Source: Burkholderiales bacterium
GTDB lineage: Bacteria; Pseudomonadota; Gammaproteobacteria; Burkholderiales; SG8-41
Length of the DNA: 64,000 bases
Assembly (NCBI GenBank): GCA_036262035.1
Contig: DATAJS010000010.1
Location: 558,001 to 622,000, forward strand
Reading direction: 5' to 3'
Shown here piece by piece: positions 9,101-19,300 of the stretch; the stretch's first letter is position 1, and every line of letters starts with the position of its first letter. Both the position numbers and the translations under genes were made by a program. The notes beneath the pieces were generated by a model. The model was given only the letters and a program-made list of their open reading frames with translations. It was not told the origin of the DNA and did no database searches.

Positions 9101-12100
9101 GGTGCGCTTCGTGCCCAACGCGAACTTCAACGGCACGGTGGCCAACGGCCTCACCTTCCGCGCGTGGGATCGCACGACCGGTGTGGCGGGCGGTGTCGCG
9201 TCGACCATCGCCAACCCGACGTTCCGCGACAACTTCGACAGCGTCTCGTACTCGAACAGCGACGGCACCCGCGCTTGGGCAGGCTCGTGGGTCGACGGCG
9301 ACGGCAGCGCGAGCGGCGGACGCATCAAGGTGGCCGGCGGCGAGCTCGAGATCCGCGGCAACGGTCTCGAGAGCATCTACCGCGAGGCGGATCTCTCGTC
9401 GGTGACCTCGGCGACGCTGTCGTTCGCGTACCGGAACACGATCCCCGGCGGCGATGCGACCGCCGTCGCGATCCAGGTCTCGAACAACGGCGGATCCAGC
9501 TACACCACGCTCGCGAGCTTCACTTCGGCGTCTCTCACCGGAACCGGAACGTATAGCGCGGACCTCACGCCGTACCTCTCGGCGAACACGCGCGTGCGGT
9601 TCAACGTCACCGCGACGTCCTCGCCGGTGCGCAGCGTTTTCGTCGACAACCTGCAGATCGCGACCGTCGGCGGCGGCGTCGGCGGCGCGAGCGCGCTCAG
9701 CGATGCGACCACGTCGAGCGGCATCGTCGTGAACCCGGTCAACGATGCGCCGGTGGGCACGAGCAACACCGTGACGACGCTGGAAGACTCGCCGTACACC
9801 TTCACGATCGCTTCGTTCGGCCTGACCGATCCGGTGGACGGCGGCGCCAACGGCCTGAACGCGGTGAAGATCTCGTCGCTGCCGACGGCGGGCACGCTGA
9901 CCCTCGACGGCGTTGCGGTCACCTCCGGCCAGTTCGTGAGCGCGGCCGATATCGCCGCGAACAAGCTCAAGTTCAACCCGGTGTCGAACGCGAACGGTAC
10001 CGGCTACGCGAGCTTCACGTTCCAGGTGCAGGACGACGGCGGCACCGCGAACGGCGGCGTCAACCTCGACGCGGTCGCGCGCACCATGACGGTCGACGTC
10101 ACCGCGGTCAACGACGCGCCCACCGGCACGAGCACTACGGTGACGGCGAACGAGGACGTGCCGTTCACGTTCACGACCGCGCACTTCGGTTTCGGCGATG
10201 CCGCCGATGCGGGCGCGAACACGCTGGCCGCGGTGAAGATCTCGTCGCTGCCCACCGCCGGCACGTTGACGCTCGACGGTGTCGCGGTGACGGCGGGGCA
10301 GTTCGTGAGCGCGGCGGACATCACCGCGGGCAAGCTGCGCTTCGCCGCAGCCGCGAACGCGAACGGCGCCGGCTATTCGAGCTTCACGTTCCAGGTTCAG
10401 GACACCGGCGGCACCGACAACGCAGGCGTCGATCTCGATGCCACCGCGCGCACCATGACGATCGACGTGACCGCGGTGAACGACGCGCCGACCGGCACGG
10501 GCAAAACCGTCACCCTCAACGAAGACACCGCCTTCACCTTCGGAACCGCGGACTTCGGTTTCGCCGACGCGATCGACGCGAACGGTTTCAAGGCCGTGAA
10601 GATCACCACGCTATCCACCGCCGGTACGCTCACGCTCGACGGCGTCGCGGTGACCGCGGGCCAGTTCGTGACGGTTGCGGACGTGACTGCGGGCAAGCTC
10701 AGGTTCAACCCCGCGGCGAACGCCAACGGCACGGGCTATGCGAGCTTCACCTTCCAGGTGCAGGACGACGGCGGTACGGCCAACAACGGCGTCGACCTCG
10801 ACGCGACCGCGCGCACCCTGGCGTTCAACGTCACCGCGGTGAACGACGCGCCGACCGGAACCAGCAACACCGTGACCACGAACGAAGACACCACGTTCAC
10901 GTTCACGACCGCGCACTTCGGGTTCGCCGACGCGACCGACGCGAACGCGCACGGGCTCAAAGCGGTGAAGATCGCGACACTGCCCACCGCGGGCACGCTG
11001 GCGCTGAACGGCGTCGCGGTGACCGCGGGGCAGTTCGTCACCGCCGCCGACATCGCGGCGGGCAAGCTCAAGTTCACCCCGACGGCGAACGCCAACGGCA
11101 CCGGTTACGCGAGCTTCACCTTCCAGGTGCAGGACGACGGCGGCACGGCGAACGGCGGCATCGACCTCGATCCGACCGCGCGCACCATGACGGTCAACGT
11201 GACGGCGGTGCAGGACGCGCCGACCCTCAACGGCGCGAACGATCTCACCTCGATCAACGAAGACGCGACGGGCAACACCGGCACGCAGGTGTCGACCCTG
11301 ATCGCCGGCCGCTTCGGCGACGTCGACGCGGGCGCGCTGTCGGGCATCGCGGTGACCGCCGTCGACGACACCCACGGCACGTGGCAGTACTCGATCAACG
11401 GCGGCACGACCTGGAGCGACTTCGGCCTGACGACGTCCGGCAGCGCGCGCCTGCTCGCGGCCGACGCGCGGGTGCGCTTCGTGCCCGACGCGAACTGGAA
11501 CGGCACGGTCGCCAACGGCATCACCTTCCGCGCCTGGGACCGCACGACCGGTGTCAACGGCGGCGTCGCGCCGACGATCTCGAACCCGGTGTTCCAGGAC
11601 AACTTCAGCACGGTCTCGTACTCGAACAACGACGGCACCGCGGTCTGGAGCGGCTCGTGGAGCGATGCCGACCAGGACCCCAACGGCGGCCGCATCCGCG
11701 TGCGCAACGGCCTGCTCGAGATCAGCGGGAAGTCCGCGGCCGGCATCTACCGCGAGCTCGACCTCTCCGGCACGACCGGCGCGACGCTCTCGTTCACCTA
11801 CGTCAACTCGCTCAATTCCAACGACGACGCGGTCATCACGATCCAGGTCTCGTCGAACGGCGGCGCGAGCTATACGACGATCGGCGCGTTCACCGCGACG
11901 AACGCCGGCATCGGCACTGCGTCCGGCGACATCAGCGCATTCCGCTCGGCGAACACCCGCATCCGCTTCGAGGTGACCACGCCCGACAACAAGGCGGGCA
12001 CGGTGTACATCGGCACGCTGCAGGTCTCGGCGACCGCCCCGGGCAGCGGCGGCGCCACCGCGTTCAGCACCGCGACCGCGAGCAGCGACCTCACGGTCCT

Positions 12101-15100
12101 GCCGGTAAACGACGCGCCGGCGGGTGCGAACAAGACCGTGACCACGCTCGAAGACACCGCATACGTCTTCGGCGCCGCCGATTTCGGTTTCTCGGATGCG
12201 ACCGATGCGGTGTCCAACTCGGGCGCGAACGCGCTCAACGCGGTGCGCATCACCACCGTGCCGGCCGCGGGCTCGCTCAAGCTGAACGGTGTCGCGGTCA
12301 CGGCAGGACAGTTCGTCTCGGCCGCCGACATCGCCGCCGGCAAGCTCGTGTACACGCCGGGCGCCGATGCGAGCGGCAACAGCTACGCGAGCTTCACGTT
12401 CCAGGTCCAGGACAACGGCGGCACGACGGGCGGCGGCATCGATCTCGATCCCACCGCGGCCACGATGACGATCAAGGTCACCGAGGTGAACGACGCGCCG
12501 ACCGGCGCGAGCACCACGCAGACCGTGCTCGAGGACGGCTCGTACGTCTTCAGCTCGGCGAGCTTCGGCTTCGCCGATACGCACGATACGCCCGACGACA
12601 AGCTGAAAGCGGTGAAGATCACCACGCTGCCGACCGCCGGCACGCTGACGCTCAAAGGCAACACGGTCACCGCCGGCCAGCTCGTCACGGCGAAGGACAT
12701 CACCGACGGCAACCTCGTCTACCGCCCGGCGGCGAACGCGAACGGCGCGGGCTATGCGGGCTTCACCTTCCAGGTGCAGGACACCGGCGGCACCGCCAAC
12801 GGCGGCGTCGATCTCGATCCGGTCGCTCGCACCTTCACCTTCGACGTCACCGCGGTGAACGACGCGCCGCGCGGCGCCGACAACACCGTGACGCTGCTCG
12901 AAGACACCACGCGCGCGTTCGCGCTCGCCGACTTCGGCTTTACCGACACCGCGGACGGCGGCGCGAACAACCTCTTCGCGGTGAAGGTCGTGACGGTCCC
13001 CGGCGCCGGCTCGCTCGCGCTCAATGGCGTCGCAGTCGTTGCAGGCCAGTCGGTGAGCGCCGCCGATATCGCGGCCGGCAGGCTCACCTTCCGCGCGGCC
13101 GCCAATGCGAACGGCGCCGGTTATGCCGCGTTCACCTTCCGCGTGCAGGACGACGGCGGCACGGCCAACGCGGGCATCGATACCGACCCGCTCGCGCGCA
13201 CGATGCGTATGGACGTCACCGCGGTCAACGATACGCCGCGCGGCTCCGATACGTCCGTCGGAACGCTGGAGAACGAGCCCTTCGTGTTCACCGCCACGGC
13301 GTTCGGTTTCTCGGACGCGCGGGACGGCAACGCGCTGCTGGCGGTGAAGATCGCGTCGCTGCCGACCGCCGGGTCGCTCACGCTGAACGGCGCGGCGGTC
13401 GTCGCGGGACAGGTGGTGAGCGCGGCCGACCTCGCCGCCGGCAAGCTCGTCTATGCGCCCCCGGCGAACACGAGCGGGCTCGGCGTCGGCCGCTTCACGT
13501 TCCAGGTGCAGGACGACGGCGGCACTGCGAACGGCGGCATCGATATGGACCCCACGCCGAACACCCTCATCGTCGACATCGGCGCGATCAACCACGCGCC
13601 CACCGGCACCGACGCCACGGTGCAGATGAACGAAGACGGTCGCTTCGTTTTCGACGCGGCCACGTTCGGCTATTCGGACGAGAACGACGTGCTGCTCAAC
13701 AACTTCGCGGCGGTGCGCATCACCACGCTGCCGAGCGCGGGCACGCTCACCCTGAACGGCGTCGCGGTGACCGCGGGTCAGTCCGTGTCGGTCGCCGATC
13801 TCGCGGCGGGCAGGCTCGTCTACGCGCCGGACGCCGACGCCAGCGGCAACGGCTACGCGAGCTTCACGTTCCAGGTGCAGGACGACGGGGGCACCGCCAA
13901 CGGCGGCCTCGATCTCGACCAGAGCGAGAACACGATCACCTTCAACGTGCGCCCGGTGAACGACGCGCCGTCGGGTGCGGACCGCACCGCGCGCATCGAC
14001 GAAGACACGAGCTACACCTTCGCGGTCGCCGATTTCGGCTTCAGCGATCCGGCCGAGGGCAACGGCTTCCGCGCGGTGCGCATCGACGGGCTGCCGACCG
14101 CCGGCGGACTCACGCTCGACGGCGTCGCGGTCAGCGCGGGGCAGACGATAGCCGCGGCGGACATCGCGGCGGGCAAGCTGGTGTATGCGCCCGCAGCCAA
14201 CGCCGGCGGCGCGGCGTACGCGCGCTTCTCGTTCCAGGTGCAGGACGACGGCGGCGTCACGAACGGCGGTTCCGATATCGACGCGATCGCCCGCACGTTC
14301 ACGCTCGACGTGACGGCGGTGAACGACGCGCCGGTCGGCACGAGCGCGACGGTCACGATGAACGAGGACGGTTCGCTGGTCCTCAACGCCGCCGCCTTCG
14401 GTTTCACCGATCCGGTGGATGCGCCGGCGAACGCGCTGAAAGCGGTGACCATCACGACCGTGCCCGTGACCGGGACGCTCGCGCTGAACGGTGTCGCGGT
14501 GACTGCGGGACAGTCGATCGGCGCGGCCGACCTCGCGGCGGGGCGCCTCGTCTACACGCCGCTCGCGAACGAAAGCGGCGCCGCCTACGCGACCTTCGGG
14601 TTCCTCGTGCAGGACGACGGCGGCGGCGCGGACACCGATTCGATCGAGCGCCTGCTGACGATCAACGTGCTGCCCGTGAACGACGCGCCGAGCGGCGCCG
14701 ACGCTGCGCTCGCCGCGGTCGAGGACACGGCGATCGTGGTGCCTGCCGCGACCTTCGGCTTCGGCGACGCCGTCGAAGGCCACGGCCTGCTCGCGGTGAA
14801 GATCTCGACGCTGCCGAGCGCCGGCACGCTCACGCTGAACGGCTCGGCGGTCGCCGCCGGCCAGTTCGTGAGCGCGGCGGACATCGCGGCCGGCAAGCTC
14901 GTCTACACGCCGGGCGCGAACGGCAACGGCGCGGGTTACGCGAGCTTCACGTTCCAGGTCCAGGACGACGGCGGCACCGCGAACGGCGGCATCGACCTCG
15001 ATACGGTCGCGCACCGGGTGAGCATCGACGTCGCCGCGGTCGACGACGCGCCGACCGGTCGCAGCACGACGGCGACGCTGAACCAGGACGGGAGCTACGC

Positions 15101-16355
15101 GCTCGCCGCGTCGTCGTTCGGCTTCAGCGACGATGCCGACCATCCGGGGCATACGTTCGTCGGCGTGAACATCTCGGCCACGCCGGGTGCGGGCACGCTC
15201 ACACTCGGCGGCACGGCGGTGACGGCGGGACAGTTCGTGAGCCTCGCCGACATCAACGCCGGCAGGCTCGTCTACACTCCGTCCGCGGGCGGCAGCGGCA
15301 ACGCCTACGCGAGCTTCAGCTTCAAGGTGCAGGACAGCGGCGCCGCCGGACTCAACGTCGACACGGTCGCCCGCACGGTCGCGTTCAACGTGACGCCGCG
15401 GATCGCGCCGATCGTCGTCGTCGAGACGCCGCCGGTCATGCCGGTGACGGCCCCGCCCGTGACGGTGACGCCGCCGCCGGTGCAGACGATCTCGCAGACG
15501 CCGTCTTCGAGCACTCCGTCCGGAACGTCGTCGGGGACGTCCTCCGGCGGCTCGTCGGGCACGTCGAGCGGCAGCTCGTCGTCATCGTCGTCCTCGTCGG
15601 ACAAGCCGTCCTCGGGCACCACGCAGAGCGCGAGCAAGACGGTCGAGCAGGGCGCCTCGCAGCGCGCCGCGGCGGACGCCGCCGCGGGCGGTGCGGCGGC
15701 CGGCGCCGCAGCGGCCGCCGGCGCGGCGGGCGCTCCCGCGGGTCCCGGCGGCGCGGCCTCGATCGTCGTCGGCGCCACCGAAGTGCGCGCCATCGAGGCG
15801 ACGGTGCAGGGCGTGGGCGGCGGCGTGCAGCGTCTCGACGGACAGGTGCGCAGCGAAACCCGCAACGCGATGGGCCCGGCGTTCAACGTGGTCTCCGACG
15901 CGCCGTTATTGCTGGCTCAGGTCCAGCAGGGCGACACGATGTCGGACCTCGGCAAGGCGTTCGGCCTCACCCAGTCGAGCTCGAGCTCGTCGTCGGCCCT
16001 GGCGGCGGCCAACGAGAAGCGCCACCTCGTCCAGCAGCTCGACGAAGTGCGCGACAACATCCGCGAGCAGCAGCGGCTCGAAGCGAGCACGGTCGCGGCG
16101 AGCGCGTCGGCGGCGGTCAGCCTCTCGGTCGGTTACGTGGTGTGGCTGCTGCGCGGCGGCGTGCTGGTGTCGACGTTCCTGTCGGCGATGCCGGCGTGGC
16201 GCCTGGTCGACCCGCTGCCCATCCTCGAGCGTCTCGACGAGGAAGGCGCCGAGGACGACGATTCGCTCGAATCGCTGGTCGCGCGCAACAACGTCGCGTC
16301 GACGGACAGCGACCAGCCCGCCGGGCCCGGCGCGCTCACGGTGGAGGCGGTATGA
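6120..16355 (+). CDS. Giant DUF4347 / cadherin-like tandem-repeat surface protein
   Basis: A 3411-residue protein. GTG 6120 is used (AAGG 11 bases upstream); ATG 6141 is an alternative. There is no ordinary signal peptide. Residues 34-42 (EPRILHSAD) match the LEPR-XLL motif found at the start of giant adhesin-like proteins. Residues about 81-250 form a DUF4347 domain with a caspase-like His/Cys pair (HIVSHG, H141; YGCDVA, C184). Then come 16 repeats of about 120 residues (VNDAP...GYASFTFQVQDDGG...) interrupted by two of three longer modules of about 290-300 residues (nt about 6880-7745, 8836-9738, 11211-12107). The C-terminus has a Ser-rich stretch, an Ala/Gly linker, a coiled coil, a hydrophobic segment (about 3330-3360) and an acidic tail. 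No RTX nonapeptides are seen. A role in adhesion or biofilm is inferred. Confidence 0.9.
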   Translation: MPPAGVFMRLLQRAVTPRAVGASAPRRMNVEEVEPRILHSADLAPFVTADVGASQIEMRVVESPPVAQMPATQQHDERRHELVVVDSAIPDYQKLVDDILASGDDTRDIDVLVLRPGDGARRVTDALAGRSDIDALHIVSHGKDGVVYLGRDTLDLAGIAARRDEIARWGAALADDADILIYGCDVAQTQDGRAMLQELAKLTGADVAASTDTTGAAQLGGDWDLEYHAGAIETAGALSASAQWQGVLGSAPVLNGANPFTSIAEDAATNDGTTVADLILGQVTDGDPGALQGIAITAVDNTHGTWQYSLDNGGSWNAISGVTPHAALLLDASNKVRFVPTANWNGTVANGITYRAWDQTSGTVGGTAPTDFVSNTVKDAFDVASYDQNNGTMNWSADWIDSDGSAAGGQISINGGALRFDGSLLATSSIAREVDLSGTSGATLTFRATNALVLASVALDVSSDGGANYTSLTGSVAAGNASFDLSGFAAVNTRIKFTISGVLGGGGNLTVDDLQIAFDRPANGGDTAFSSATASSAITVLPVDDAPAGADKTITMLEDGVRTLTAADFGFSDAVESDALKAVKIATLPAAGSFTRDGIAVTLGESVDVADINAGKLVYTPAADASGAAYASFTFQVQDTGGNANGGVDLDPTPNTIAFDVTSVNDAPGSADHTVSAVEDTPYVFLASDFPFSDGDGHTLDAVKIGTVSGAGALRLNGAAVTAGQVVLATDIAAGKLVFTPVANANGVAYASFTFQVRDSGGTANGGVDLDPTTRTMTIDVAAVNDAPSGAAKTVTAIEDTPFVFSAADFGFTDAIDSNVLLGVKIGTPPLSGTLALNGVAVIAGQTIDAADITAGKLAYQAPLNAWGAGYANFTFQVRDNGGTSNGGVDLDPTPRLMTINVTDVQDAPVLNGANDLAAINEDVTNPAGTLVSALISGKVADNDGGAVGGIAVSAWDNTNGTWQYSTNGGGAWNAFTTLPANSVRLLAADASTLVRFVPNANFNGTVANGLTFRAWDRTTGVAGGVASTIANPTFRDNFDSVSYSNSDGTRAWAGSWVDGDGSASGGRIKVAGGELEIRGNGLESIYREADLSSVTSATLSFAYRNTIPGGDATAVAIQVSNNGGSSYTTLASFTSASLTGTGTYSADLTPYLSANTRVRFNVTATSSPVRSVFVDNLQIATVGGGVGGASALSDATTSSGIVVNPVNDAPVGTSNTVTTLEDSPYTFTIASFGLTDPVDGGANGLNAVKISSLPTAGTLTLDGVAVTSGQFVSAADIAANKLKFNPVSNANGTGYASFTFQVQDDGGTANGGVNLDAVARTMTVDVTAVNDAPTGTSTTVTANEDVPFTFTTAHFGFGDAADAGANTLAAVKISSLPTAGTLTLDGVAVTAGQFVSAADITAGKLRFAAAANANGAGYSSFTFQVQDTGGTDNAGVDLDATARTMTIDVTAVNDAPTGTGKTVTLNEDTAFTFGTADFGFADAIDANGFKAVKITTLSTAGTLTLDGVAVTAGQFVTVADVTAGKLRFNPAANANGTGYASFTFQVQDDGGTANNGVDLDATARTLAFNVTAVNDAPTGTSNTVTTNEDTTFTFTTAHFGFADATDANAHGLKAVKIATLPTAGTLALNGVAVTAGQFVTAADIAAGKLKFTPTANANGTGYASFTFQVQDDGGTANGGIDLDPTARTMTVNVTAVQDAPTLNGANDLTSINEDATGNTGTQVSTLIAGRFGDVDAGALSGIAVTAVDDTHGTWQYSINGGTTWSDFGLTTSGSARLLAADARVRFVPDANWNGTVANGITFRAWDRTTGVNGGVAPTISNPVFQDNFSTVSYSNNDGTAVWSGSWSDADQDPNGGRIRVRNGLLEISGKSAAGIYRELDLSGTTGATLSFTYVNSLNSNDDAVITIQVSSNGGASYTTIGAFTATNAGIGTASGDISAFRSANTRIRFEVTTPDNKAGTVYIGTLQVSATAPGSGGATAFSTATASSDLTVLPVNDAPAGANKTVTTLEDTAYVFGAADFGFSDATDAVSNSGANALNAVRITTVPAAGSLKLNGVAVTAGQFVSAADIAAGKLVYTPGADASGNSYASFTFQVQDNGGTTGGGIDLDPTAATMTIKVTEVNDAPTGASTTQTVLEDGSYVFSSASFGFADTHDTPDDKLKAVKITTLPTAGTLTLKGNTVTAGQLVTAKDITDGNLVYRPAANANGAGYAGFTFQVQDTGGTANGGVDLDPVARTFTFDVTAVNDAPRGADNTVTLLEDTTRAFALADFGFTDTADGGANNLFAVKVVTVPGAGSLALNGVAVVAGQSVSAADIAAGRLTFRAAANANGAGYAAFTFRVQDDGGTANAGIDTDPLARTMRMDVTAVNDTPRGSDTSVGTLENEPFVFTATAFGFSDARDGNALLAVKIASLPTAGSLTLNGAAVVAGQVVSAADLAAGKLVYAPPANTSGLGVGRFTFQVQDDGGTANGGIDMDPTPNTLIVDIGAINHAPTGTDATVQMNEDGRFVFDAATFGYSDENDVLLNNFAAVRITTLPSAGTLTLNGVAVTAGQSVSVADLAAGRLVYAPDADASGNGYASFTFQVQDDGGTANGGLDLDQSENTITFNVRPVNDAPSGADRTARIDEDTSYTFAVADFGFSDPAEGNGFRAVRIDGLPTAGGLTLDGVAVSAGQTIAAADIAAGKLVYAPAANAGGAAYARFSFQVQDDGGVTNGGSDIDAIARTFTLDVTAVNDAPVGTSATVTMNEDGSLVLNAAAFGFTDPVDAPANALKAVTITTVPVTGTLALNGVAVTAGQSIGAADLAAGRLVYTPLANESGAAYATFGFLVQDDGGGADTDSIERLLTINVLPVNDAPSGADAALAAVEDTAIVVPAATFGFGDAVEGHGLLAVKISTLPSAGTLTLNGSAVAAGQFVSAADIAAGKLVYTPGANGNGAGYASFTFQVQDDGGTANGGIDLDTVAHRVSIDVAAVDDAPTGRSTTATLNQDGSYALAASSFGFSDDADHPGHTFVGVNISATPGAGTLTLGGTAVTAGQFVSLADINAGRLVYTPSAGGSGNAYASFSFKVQDSGAAGLNVDTVARTVAFNVTPRIAPIVVVETPPVMPVTAPPVTVTPPPVQTISQTPSSSTPSGTSSGTSSGGSSGTSSGSSSSSSSSSDKPSSGTTQSASKTVEQGASQRAAADAAAGGAAAGAAAAAGAAGAPAGPGGAASIVVGATEVRAIEATVQGVGGGVQRLDGQVRSETRNAMGPAFNVVSDAPLLLAQVQQGDTMSDLGKAFGLTQSSSSSSSALAAANEKRHLVQQLDEVRDNIREQQRLEASTVAASASAAVSLSVGYVVWLLRGGVLVSTFLSAMPAWRLVDPLPILERLDEEGAEDDDSLESLVARNNVASTDSDQPAGPGALTVEAV
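6874..15396 (+). repeat. In-gene tandem repeat array: 16 cadherin-like units and 3 long modules
   Basis: Units begin with the codons for VNDAP or a close variant and recur about every 360-380 bases. Unit starts lie near 7745, 8110, 8470, 9739, 10109, 10479, 10840, 12108, 12487, 12857, 13227, 13590, 13960, 14321, 14680 and 15041. The long modules (NGTVANGITFRAWD core followed by a lectin-like DGDGSASGG region) begin near 6874, 8836 and 11211, so the short units fall in groups of 3, 4 and 9. DNA similarity between neighbours is high enough for unequal recombination to change copy number. Confidence 0.9.
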
Positions 16356-19300
16356 AGCTGAAATTCAAGCTCAACGCGAGGGCGTACGTCGCCTTCGGGC
16401 TGGCGTCGCTCGCGGCGAGCATCGTGCTCGTCTCGAGCGTGCTCGGCCTCTTCCCGGACCGCGACGGCGCGGTGCGCCAGGGCCGCGCGACCTTCGCCGA
16501 GACGCTCGCCGCGAGCGCGACCGTGCTCGTCGCGGACAAGCACATACCCCAGCTCGAGGCGCTGCTCCAGTTCACGGTCAAACGCAACGGCGACCTGTTG
16601 TCGGCCGCGGTGCGCACCGCCGAAGGCAAGCCGATCGTGTCGACCGCCGGCCACGAAGCGAATCGCGGCCATGCGGGGCAGTCGACCGATGCGTACATCG
16701 AAGTGCCGATCATGTCGAACGGCCAGCGATGGGGCCAGCTCGAGCTGCGCTACACGCCGCTCGGCGGCGGCATGTTCGACACCGCCTTGCTCCAGCTCGC
16801 GCTCTTCGTCGGCCTGTCGGGTTTCTGCTCGTTCTATTTCTATCTCGCGCGCGTGCTCTCTCAGCTCGATCCCTCGCGCGCGATTCCCGGCCGGGTGCGC
16901 GCGGCGCTCGACACGCTGACCGAGGGCCTGCTCGTCATCGACAAGCGCCAGAACATCGTGCTCGCGAACGAAGCGTTCGCGAACCTGCTGGGCACGACGC
17001 CCGACAAGCTGCTCGCGACGCTCGTCTCCAGCCTGCAATGGATGACCAACGACGGCGAGCCGCTCGCCGCGGAGAGCCATCCGTGGGCCAAGGCGCTGGC
17101 AGAGGGTAACGCGGTCACCAACGAATCGATCGCGCTGCGCGACGGCGAGGGCGTGAAGCGCACGTTCATCGTGAACTGCGCGCCGGTGCTCGGCAGCCGC
17201 GGCCGCGCCTCGGGCGTGCTCATCTCGCTCGACGACGTGACCCAGCTCGAGAACAACAAGGTCGAGCTGTCCGAAGCGAAGGAGCGCGCCGAGGCCGCCA
17301 ACCGCGCCAAGAGCGACTTCCTCGCAAACATGAGCCACGACATCCGCACGCCGATGAACGCGATCCTCGGCTTCACGGAGCTGCTCAAGCGCGGGTATAC
17401 GAAGAACGAGCGCGACGCGAAGAAGTACCTGGAGACGATCCACTCCTCGGGCAAGCACCTGCTCGAGCTCATCAACGACATCCTCGACCTGTCGAAGGTG
17501 GAAGCGGGGCAGCTCGACGTCGAGAAGCTCTCGTGCTCGCCGTACTCGCTGGCGCACGAGGTCGAGACCGTGCTCGGGGTGCGCGCGAAGGAGAAGGGCG
17601 TCGCGCTCGAGTTCGGCGTGGTCGACCGGATCCCCGAGACGATCACGACCGACCCGACGTACCTGCGGCGTATCGTGACGAACCTCGTCGGCAACGCGAT
17701 CAAGTTCACCGAGAAAGGCGCGGTCGGCGTCGTGCTGCGGATGGACGGCGACAAGCTCGCGATCGACGTGAAGGACACCGGCATCGGCATCCAGCCCGAC
17801 AAGGTCGCGAGCGTGTTCGAGCCGTTCACCCAGGCCGACAGCTCGGTGACGCGCCGCTTCGGCGGCACGGGCCTCGGCCTGACGATCAGCCGCCGCTTCG
17901 CGCGCGCGCTGGGCGGCGACATCGTCGTGGCGAGCGTCTTCGGCGAAGGCAGCACCTTCACGGTCACGGTCGATACCGGCTCGCTCGAGGGCGTGCGCAT
18001 GCTCGCCGAGCAGGACCTCGCCGCGAAGCTCGAAGAAGGCGGCGACGCCAGCGAAGCGAGCTGGGCGTTCCCGCAGGACAAGCGCGTGCTCGTCGTCGAC
18101 GACGGCCCGGAGAACCGCGAGCTGCTGCGTCTGGTGCTCACCGAAGCCGGTCTCGCCATGGACGAGGCCGAGAACGGCCTCGCGGGTGTCGAGGCGGCGC
18201 GCAAGGGCCGCTACGACGTCGTCCTGATGGACATGCAGATGCCGGTGATGGACGGCTTCACCGCCACGCGCACGCTGCGCGAGGAAGGCGTGACGATCCC
18301 CATCTACGCGCTCACCGCCAACGCGATGAAGGGCGCGGAGAAAGAGGTGCTCGCCGCCGGCTGCACCGCGCTCGTCGCCAAGCCGATCAACATCGATCTG
18401 CTGATGGAGACGCTCGCCGAGGTGCTGGGAGGCCGCCGCGTCGAAGGCGAAAAAGCGACGATCACGGTGCCGCAGTCGGTCGAGACCGAGGTTGCGGCCG
18501 CCGCCGACGGCCCGCCGGTCCGCTCGCGTCTCGCCGGCAATCCGCGACTCAAGCCCGCGATCGTGAAGTTCGCGAGCCGGCTCGACGAGCAGCTGCGGCT
18601 CATGGACCGCGCCCACGAGCAGGCCGACTACGCGCAGCTTGCGGCGCTGGCGCACTGGCTCAAGGGCGCGGCCGGCACGGTCGGCTACAACGAGTTCACC
18701 GAGCCCGCGGCGGAGCTGGAGGACGCGGCGAAGACCGGCAACGCGGGCGCGGTGCGCACGATGATGGCCGAGGTGAAAAGCCTGGCCTCGCGCCTGGAGA
18801 CGCCGGACGCGCCGGCTGTAGCGGCCGATGCGGCTGCGCCGGTTCAGGCGCAGCCGGCCCGGCCGGTGCTCAAGGTCGTCGGCGCGCCGGTGCGCTCGCG
18901 CCTCGCCGGCAATGCGCGCCTGCACCCGGCGATCCTCAAGTTCACCGGCCGGTTGCAGGAGCAGCTCGCGGGCATGGAGCAGGCGCTTGCCGCGCAGGAC
19001 GCGGCCGCGCTCGCCGCGCTGGCGCACTGGCTCAAGGGCGCGGCGGGGACGGTCGGCTACGTCGATTTCACCGAGCCCGCGGCCGGCCTCGAGGACGCGG
19101 CCAGGTCGCGGAACTTCCAGGCGATCGACGCGATGATGGAGGAAATCCGCAGCCTCGCGTCGCGCATCGAAGCCCCGGGTGTCGCCGCCGCTCCGGTCGC
19201 GGCACAATCTCCGCTTTCCGCACCGGTCGAGCCGCCCGCGGCTCAAGGCCTCATGGCGCCTGCCGTTGTTCAGAAACCGGAGTCCGGCGAGCCGGTGCGC

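Noticed and set aside
5895-10184. Another long minus-strand frame (about 1429 codons) across 5895-10184
   Set aside because: Same reason: repetitive Arg/Val-rich translation, no domain, and two well-supported plus-strand genes occupy the region.
10611-15152. Very long open frame (about 1513 codons) on the minus strand opposite the giant gene
   Set aside because: It mirrors the repeat codons of the plus-strand gene and encodes only Arg/Val/Asp-rich low-complexity sequence; an antisense by-product of high GC and repeats.
11381-16351. In-frame extension of the histidine kinase upstream into the giant gene
   Set aside because: The kinase begins at ATG 16352 with GGAGG; the upstream frame is low-complexity Arg-rich sequence out of phase with the giant gene.
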